NCBI RefSeq assembly: GCF_000247695.1
Contig: NW_004624733.1
Coordinates: 3,938,991 to 4,002,990 of the forward strand
From: Heterocephalus glaber
Lineage: Eukaryota > Chordata > Mammalia > Rodentia > Bathyergidae
DNA: 64,000 bases
Direction: 5' to 3'
Position numbers and translations under genes: made by a program. Below the pieces are notes generated by a model. The model saw only the letters and a program-made list of their open reading frames with translations, was not told the DNA's origin and did no database searches. Shown piece after piece: positions 56,513 through 64,000 of the stretch. Numbering within the stretch: the stretch's first letter is position 1; every line of letters begins with the position of its first letter.

Positions 56513-58599
56513 TGTAGATAACTAACATAACCCATACTTTTCTTGTCCAAATACTTCAACTTCTGCAAGGGAGTTTACTTTAATAAATTTTGTTTGAATA
56601 TATATAATTTACATTGAGTAAAAGACAAGGAATCTAAGTGTCAAGTAAGTGTATTTTTATTTGAATTGAAATTCACATTATTTATTTCACTGAGCCCCAT
56701 TTAATTACTGCCATGTGAAAATTTTGTTCAATTGAAAAAACTAGAAAGAAAAGCCATGTATATGATGTATCTGAAAAAATACTTTAGGAAGTATTTCCTG
56801 TATAATGAATTACTTTTAAATATCTCAAATGCAGCTTGATAACAAAGTTTTAGCAGATCAGCAAGCATTTGTTGAGGTTTCTCAATGTATGTAGACTGTA
56901 TAACATATTTCTTTAAGGACTATAATCAAAAGAGATGATATAGAATTGGTAAAGAATATGGATGCCAAGAGAAAAACTTAACTTTGGGGTATAGTACTTT
57001 GAGCACATTCCAGTTTTTTACATATATTTTTATGTGTATGAGAATTACTTTCTTAATGTGAAGTAAGAAATAATTTTCGGTAGACTTACAGCAGTAGACC
57101 TGATAATTCACTTTGATGTTATATCCTGGACTATAACACATTCTTCATTCCTATGGGGTAACTCAGGTCAGGGTTTATTAAAGGGTGAAGGGAACTGGAT
57201 ACTACAAAGAAGCAGACAGAAGACCTGAAAGAGCGATCCAGAGGCCAAAGGAAAAATGCCTGTTTTTAGAATGCCTGAAGTGCAGGGAACAGCAAGCCAA
57301 GATCATGAATTTTACTGGTCAAATAGTGGCTGCTTATTCAAAATATGCTCTTTACTTTTTGTGGCAGAGATAAATAAAAGAAATACGTAAAAAGAACATG
57401 AGTTATATCCTCCTCAGTCTCTAAATTAAGAATTAGGTTTCTTTTAGAGCCTGATTGCTTATGATTCCATTGCTTTTGCACATAGTGTTATGGCTTCAGT
57501 TTTCCACAAAAAGGATATTGAGACTGGAGTTCTACAAGAAGCTTTTGAAATTATTTTATCTCTAAGGTAGTGAAAGAAATAAAATGAGTTTTGAATCATG
57601 AGACATACAAATATAACTAAAAATGAGCATTAAAAAGGAATGGTTTCCCATTTTTTCCTTCAAATTATATTTATTGTCCCAGAACAAAAATAAACATCCT
57701 GAATTTTCATAAACTTATGAAAGCCCCCATCATGAATCATATATCTCTACTATGCATACCATGGCTCAAAATCTATTTACAAATTTAATGCAATGAAGCA
57801 TGTTGCTTTGGACTCCTGGTCTTACAATGGTCCCCATAGCACAGTTAAAATACTAGTTTATTATAATGTAATACAATTTGAACAAGTTTTGTCAGCCCTT
57901 TCATTATCTTCAAGTTCCAAAATATTCTTTCAACTTCTTAACATACCTAATGAAGTCATAGATTTTAGGTAATGTCCTTCCAATTTATTTTTAAGAGCAA
58001 ATTGGCTAGATAGATTTAACATAGAAAAACAGATTAAATCTAACCATCTGTCCCTAAAAGTCATACTCTGAAATTTATTAGTAATATTTGAAAGAAAAAA
58101 CTTTTGGGGGACCCTTATCCAATCAATCATAGTGGAATAGAAAATGTTACTCTCATAGAAGCTAAGAGTGTATTTATTGGTAGTTACTGTAAGCTGACAA
58201 CTGAAGGTGGGAAGTCAGATAAAGAAGGTTGATCAATGGATACTGAGTTACAATTAAATAGAAGTGTGAAGTGCCATTGTGTAATGCATAGTAGGTGGAC
58301 TATAGACAATGGTAATATTCTGTATATTTCACAAAGCTGTAAGAAGAATTCTGAAAGTTTTCATCATAAAGAAATGATAAATATTTGAGGAGATTTTATA
58401 TATGTATTTGAACAATATACAATGTGTAAATACATTAAAGCATCACGTTATCCCAGAATATGTATAGTTTTATATTTTAGGTACAAATTGAAAAAATAAT
58501 TTAAAATATATTACAAAGAAATACATTACTTTTCTGTAGCCATCAATATTAATTTAGAAAACTCAAGGAAAATATATTATGTTTGTATGTAGTTTTACA
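56513..58599. other. unassigned AT-rich sequence
   Basis: About 2.1 kb without a recognised repeat or gene. The frame at 57185-57373 has no recognisable content. Confidence 0.4.
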
Positions 58600-60180
58600 T
58601 TTCCCACTGTTCTGATGTTCCAAGATGCCTTCTTTCTTCATTTTATTCTATGTGAAAAACTACCTTTAGCATCATTTTAAGGTTTGTCTGCTGGTGACAA
58701 ATTCTCTGAGATTTTATTCCTCTTAGAGTATCTTAATTTTCCCTTAATTCCTGAAGGGTATTTTTATTGCATGTAACATCTGAGTTACAATTTTATTTTA
58801 AATTTCTGTCCAGAACTTGAAAATTATTCTTCCTGGTTTCTCATGAGAATACCCTGACCTTTGAATTTATTCTCTTTTGTGCACGGTGGCCTTTCTCTCC
58901 CTGCTTTAAAGATATTTCCATTTTATTTAGTTTTCATAAGTCTTATTATGATGTTTCTTGTCATTGATATCTTTGAAATTATTCTACTTCTTGAATCTGT
59001 AGATTTTATCAGACTTGGGAAGGTTTGAACTATTTTTTCATTACTTCTAGTTTCACACCTTTTATATCTTTTTCCATAACTCTAAAGATAAAAATGGCAC
59101 ATCTTTTGTTATAGTCCCTCAAGTTCTCAAAAATGTACTCATTAATTCCATATGTTCTTCCTCTATATTAACTGGATAATTTATATTGTTATATCCAGTT
59201 TATTGTTTTTCCCTCAGTTCTTGATCTTAACTTTTAAGTTTCTTCATTTTGACTGGACAAATTTTGGTATCTAGAATATTCATTTGGTTCAACTTTTTTT
59301 CTTGCATTTCTTTGCTGAGATTTTCTATTCCTTTACTTAGATATCATTTTCTCATTAATTTCAAGTATGTTCATATTTGATTCTTGAAGTCTTTTCATAG
59401 TAGATTGCTTTAAAATATTTATCAAGAAATTCCTACACCTATGTCATCTTGGTGTCTTGTTTGTTTTTCTCATTTAAAATTTTCCTGGTTCTGAGTATGA
59501 CAGATTATTTTCAATTGCATCATAGATTTTGGTGCTATTTTGTAAGTATTTGGATTTTATTTAAATGTTCTCTTATACCAAGACTCTCTGAGTTCTTCTT
59601 GCTGGGAAACTGGTGTACACTTGATAGAGGTAGCATTACATGGTTGGAGGGGTTCTCTTGATTTCTGGGCAGAGAAAGTAAGTGGCCCAGGCTCCCTAGT
59701 AGTCCTCCACTGACAGCTCTGTGCTGGGAGAAGAAGGACCACCTTATGACTTCCTACTGCAGCAACTCACAGACTTCCTTGTGGGATGGATTCTCAGTGC
59801 TGGCTAGTGGTGATGAGAGCTGTGACTGCCCACTGGGCCTCCTCTAACACCAGCCTGATAAGGAGGGCAGAGGTACCTTGCAGGTTGTAGGTGTTAACCC
59901 AAGCTCCCTATATACCCTTAAGGGAAAAGCATTGCTGCTTCTGCACAGGACCAAAGACCTGGCTCTATTTGGGTTTCTCTGATGTTACCCTTTTTTGAGG
60001 GGGAGGAGTGGGAGAGTAGAGATCTATCTGGCCTTTGCTGTCATAGGTAAAGATGTGATCACAATATTACTAGTGATACTTAACTGAAGTAGGGTAGTTA
60101 TTATGTAAGTGCCTTGTTTCTTGTTATACAGCCCCTTTCCTGGTCTTTTTTTTTTTAGAGGAACCACCTTTTTGGAGACC
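58600..60180 (-). mobile_element. old L1/HAL1-like sequence (antisense), including GC-richer 5' part
   Basis: Antisense landmarks: GGTTTGTCTGCTGGTGACAA, CTCTTAGAGTATCTTAATTT, TTTTTCATTACTTCTAGTTT, TTTTCCTGGTTCTGAGTATG. From about 59600 to 60030 composition is GC-richer (CTGGGCAGAGAAAGTAAG, GGCCCAGGCTCCCTAG), as in an L1 5' untranslated region. Non-coding. Family-level assignment is uncertain. Confidence 0.55.
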
Positions 60181-60769
60181 TAAACAATCACTTGATATTT
60201 CCACATTGTTGTCTTCTCTAGTCTTGGATATCGGAGGCAAAAAGAAAGCCCACGGAGCTCATCCCTTAGTCATTCTGTGGATCCTAGCTGGTCAGTCTTT
60301 GTTTCTTCATCTATCAGAATCTTCCTATGGTTCTTTTATATAAAATGCTGAGAAGTTTTAACGGTTTTTAGCAAAAGGAATAGGAGCAAATGTGTCTATT
60401 CATTGACTATGTTTAAACAATGATGCGTTTTGTTTAATCATTTTGTTTCTTCTTTGACTGCTTTGAAAGTTTTTGTTCAATTACATAATTCAAATAATTT
60501 AAGTATGTATATCAAGTGGATCAATACTTTTATCTTCTTCCTGGAAAATACAATGAATGACCTTTGAATAGTTTGATCCCACTTACCTACCTATTCTTAA
60601 TCTTGTTTACAATTATCATTAAATATTTTAGTTTTAGATTTGAAATACTACAATGTTTTTGATGTTGTATATGTTTGAGTTTTCACATTATGCCACTACA
60701 TTTTTCATATACCTTCTTGCATATCGTGTTCTCTTCTGGGCTTATGTTATCTTCTGTTTTAATTGTATT
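60181..60769. other. unassigned sequence
   Basis: Nothing recognised with confidence. Confidence 0.4.
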
Positions 60770-61460
60770 TTAAATAATTCTTATTGTTGATTTCCTAGTT
60801 GCAAACTCTTGCTGTAAAATAATTACTTGATTGGCCTCTATTATAAATAACTTAACTGGATAGAAAATTCCAAGTTCACAGCTATTTTCTTCCAATACCT
60901 TTAAGATAGTTTTCCATTGTTGTTTGGCTTCCAGATTTGCTCCTCGGAAAGTTATCATTTTTCTCTGGTTGTTTTAAGATATGATCTTTGTCTAGTTTCT
61001 AGAGGCCAATTATGTTCCCAGGTCTGAATAAAATTACATTGTCAATATATTAAATGATATTCTGTTTAATATATTGAAAACGTGGATAGATACTTTCATT
61101 ATTTATGGAATAGTCACTATTGTATTTTAGAAATAATGGCTCATTTTAATTTTATTTTCTTTTTGGGATTCTGATTCAGTTTATGTAAAACTTTTTCAAT
61201 GTATCCTTTACTTCTTTTATATGCTGAGTTTTTTCTTCTTTGTACTTTCCTATGTTGGTAGTTCACTTATCCTTTCTTTACATATTTACAATGGTCTCAA
61301 CCTCTGTCTGCCTATTAAACTCATCCACTAATCTCTCAATCTTATATTTTTCACTTTTAAAATTCTCATTTTATTGCTAGATTTCTATTTTATAATTTCT
61401 TGGAAATGTTAGATTATATTTGTTTTATTCTTTAAACATAGTAATAATTGTGTAGGTTTT
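60770..61460 (-). mobile_element. probable L1/HAL1-like fragment (antisense)
   Basis: TTTCCATTGTTGTTTGGCTT, CTCTGGTTGTTTTAAGATAT and TATCTTTGTC-like text (ATGATCTTTGTCTAGTTTC) resemble antisense L1 in order and base bias. No clear boundary. Confidence 0.5.
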
Positions 61461-63127
61461 GTCTGAAAATGAAAATATTTGAAACCTTTATGATTATGTT
61501 TCTGTTTTGGTGTTTGCTCACTTTGACCCATGCTGCAGTAATTGCATGGTTGCCTATGGGTCAGGTCATTCTATGTGGAAAAGTATTTATCAAATACTTG
61601 AAGGAACCTGTACAGAGAAATTCTGCATGCATTTGTTAGGTGGTTTAGGGTTCTACTAGGTCAAGAACATTTAAATTCAAGTTTAAGGCTTTAGATTGCA
61701 TGGTAATTATTGCGTCCCAGTATCCCATTATGAGAGTTTAGCATTTTGGAGTTCCAGTTTATTGTGTTTTCTTAATTGGACCTGACTTTTTTCCACCATC
61801 ATGTTTGATTTTTGTTCATCTTGCCTAAAGACTTTCTAAACTAAATTTCAAAATGTGTAGGTTAGGCAGATATCATCTAGGTAAAAATAGCTTTAATAGT
61901 TGTTTATACCTAGTGTTCCGAATTTCCTTTTAATTTCATCCCAATGATCCATTACAATCTCTCATGTCACTTTTGCTTTAAAAAAAAATTAAATGTTTGA
62001 TGTGGCAGTTTTAACTACTTTTTATGAGAGGGGTGGTCTGAATAACGTCATGATGGGAAAACAGAAATCTCTTTTCACTGTGATATTAGCACATTAATAA
62101 AGCTCAGAAGATTAGCAGCAACATTTTTAATTCTTAAGCATAATCAGTCTAGGACTTTAAGAGGTGAATTGAGCTTTATTAACCAATCATATTTGATAAA
62201 GTTTCCTGCACATATTAGATCTTTGTGGAACCATTTGTAGCTCTTATTATAGACTACTTAACGTAGATATGTATGTACGTTTGTGTATATATGTGTAATA
62301 TTATACCTTGGGTGATGACCTTAAATGCTTTTTCCCTTTTGTATTATTCTTAAATCTTGGGAAATCCTACTGAAATCTTACATCACTAGGCATGGGTACA
62401 TTAAATTGGGAAACTTACAGTTAAGTGAAATAAATGTCATCTCAGAAAAAAAAAAGAAAACATATATTATGGTACAGAAGGAATCCAGCATCAAGTGAAA
62501 TTTAAAACACTATTTTCTGTTCTTTCAACATGTAGTTTTACACTGGAAAAAGATTATGTAAATGTCTAATTTGAAGTGAAATTTGGAATTGAAAATTTAA
62601 AGTGTTTGAATTTTAGAAAATGATGATACCACAGTGGTAAGGAACAGGCACATAAGTTTGGCTTGTGAGGTTAGCCCCTAAGGGCAGTGCCTGATTGATG
62701 TGGCTGCAGCACCTCTAGGAGTCCATTCAGTCATAATGGGAAGAGCTACCATGCAGAGTTAAGGGAGGGGAGCAAGCTGTCTCTGTGAGGATCTATGGGA
62801 GGTTGGAGATGTGTATCCTGAACATGGAACAGGCCAGACATAACACTAGGTGCCAGTGTTACAGTAGTCAGTGAAGTATGTCCAACTCTCTGAAATTTTC
62901 AGTTCAACATAGGAGATAATATAACCCAGATAATAATCAAATAATTGGGTGTGAAGATGCTGCAATAGAAATATTTCCTTGCAGGAATTTGAAAAGCTAA
63001 CTAAATTGCCTTGAACTATTTTTGTTGGACAAAAGTTTATTTTAAATTTTTAACTATTTTGGGTCATAGGGACCTCAGTATCCTAAAGGTCAAATCCTTG
63101 ATCCCTTCCTAGACATATAAAGATATA

Positions 63128-63158
<31 letters not shown>

Positions 63159-63211
63159 ATATCTACCTAGAGATATACTTTATATCTAGATAGCATAATG
63201 CAGAAACAATG
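61461..63211. other. unassigned sequence; (TA)n at 63137-63162
   Basis: No gene or repeat family recognised. A GC-richer patch at 62640-62830 is unassigned. A (TA)n run lies at 63137-63162. Confidence 0.4.
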
Positions 63212-63397
63212 AAAACACCTGCTATGTCTAAGAAGACTGAGGCAGGACAATCATGAATGTAAGCCCAGCCTAGAAAACTTAGCAATACTTTGTAACCAAA
63301 TGAAAATAAAACTTTTTTTAAGGGCTGGGGATGTAGCTCAGTGGCTAGGTGCTAGCCTACCCTGTGCCAAGGCCCTGAGTTTTATCCACAGTACTAG
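63212..63397 (+). mobile_element. B1-dID dimeric SINE
   Basis: Degraded B1 half (AGAAGACTGAGGCAGGACAA, AAGCCCAGCCTAGAAAACTT, CTTTGTAACCAAATGAAAAT), an A/T-rich linker, then an ID-like half with good A box: GGGCTGGGGATGTAGCTCAG, CAAGGCCCTGAGTTTTATCC. Confidence 0.85.
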
Positions 63398-64000
63398 GTA
63401 GATGGGGGAGTATTAACATTCAAAAAAGCAGCATGGAATCTGATCTTTTCACTAATGCCTCTAAAATGAATTCTTGATCTATTTTACTACAGCACAACAT
63501 ATATGAGCATCTAGGAAGCTTCTGCTAACGCAGTCTGGAAATTTCACAATCCAATTTAGGAAAGTAGTGCTTGTTTTCTACTAATGTGTCCAATCAAATT
63601 ACATACTCTACTCTCCATCTAACTCAATTAGGCTTGTTAGAATGTTTCTGTGGGGACCTATTTGTGCTATTTGAAGTAGACATTTCATGCCATGATATAT
63701 TGTGGAAAAATGAAAAATGACTGAGAGCAAACATATATTTTTTTGGTCAAATTACCTGATTTTCCATATAGTTCTGTGGCAATACAATATGATCCGATCC
63801 CTTCTGTTAGCTGGTGGGATTAAACCTAGAAGCCTCTGGTGTAATGAACTTCTTTCCTACTACCAGTATTTTTGCCATCAACAGCTAAACCCTGAAATAG
63901 CTAGGGTTAGAAAATGATTGAAGCTCTCCCTGCTATGAGAACATAATACATTGCTAGACACTGATATTTAAGTGGAATACATAGATCTGTCCCATAGAAA
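63398..64000. other. unassigned sequence
   Basis: No repeat or gene recognised up to the window end. Confidence 0.4.

Overview
This is about 64 kb of AT-rich vertebrate nuclear DNA from a rodent, with no protein-coding or RNA gene that I can support. No reading frame has the length, codon character or domain content of a host gene, and the longest open frames fall inside transposon fossils. I read it as intergenic or intronic sequence built by layered transposon insertion. One run of exactly 100 N (5054-5153) marks an assembly gap.

The rodent assignment rests on the SINEs. There are tRNA-derived ID-type elements with a recognisable pol III A box and B box, 7SL-derived B1 elements with a 29-bp internal duplication, and B1 bodies fused to an ID-like body (B1-dID/MEN-like dimers). 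The young ID subfamily reads AGTGGTTCTG and then CTGCCTTGCAAG, which is not the mouse or rat ID consensus, so a non-murine rodent is likely. I cannot name the species from this window.

Layout: 1-13 kb is mostly unassigned AT-rich DNA with an L1 3' end, a truncated ID next to the gap, microsatellites, an old L1 and an AT-palindrome tract holding a copied 44-bp segment. 13-16.5 kb has ID SINEs and MaLR-type LTRs. 16.9-20.6 kb is a degenerate sense L1 carrying an ID SINE and a solo LTR. 20.8-23.0 kb is a MaLR-like provirus with two LTRs and a B1 in its interior, followed by an antisense MLT1. 24.8-28.1 kb holds a Tigger and the antisense 5' half of an L1. 29.8-32.3 kb is a dense nest: a Tigger holding a MITE, two ERVL-type LTRs in opposite orientation, and a twin-primed L1 inside one of them. 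33-36 kb has a B1, an L1 split by a solo LTR, and an L2. 38-40 kb has a MIR, an MLT1 with a CT expansion, and a mariner transposase fossil. 41.6-45.7 kb has an antisense L1, a B1-dID, a solo LTR, a Tigger-like MITE and a 5'-truncated L1. 47-55.7 kb has B1-dID and ID SINEs, a 364-bp Tigger inside an antisense L1, an L1 3' end and a second Tigger of the 24.8-kb type. 58.6-61.5 kb is antisense L1/HAL1-like sequence, and a B1-dID lies at 63.2 kb.

Nothing here works together as a pathway. The interest is in insertion history. Several junctions can be read to the base through target-site duplications, and one 44-bp copy sits exactly at the centre of a small palindrome. Subfamily names are by recall of consensus features, not by a database search.
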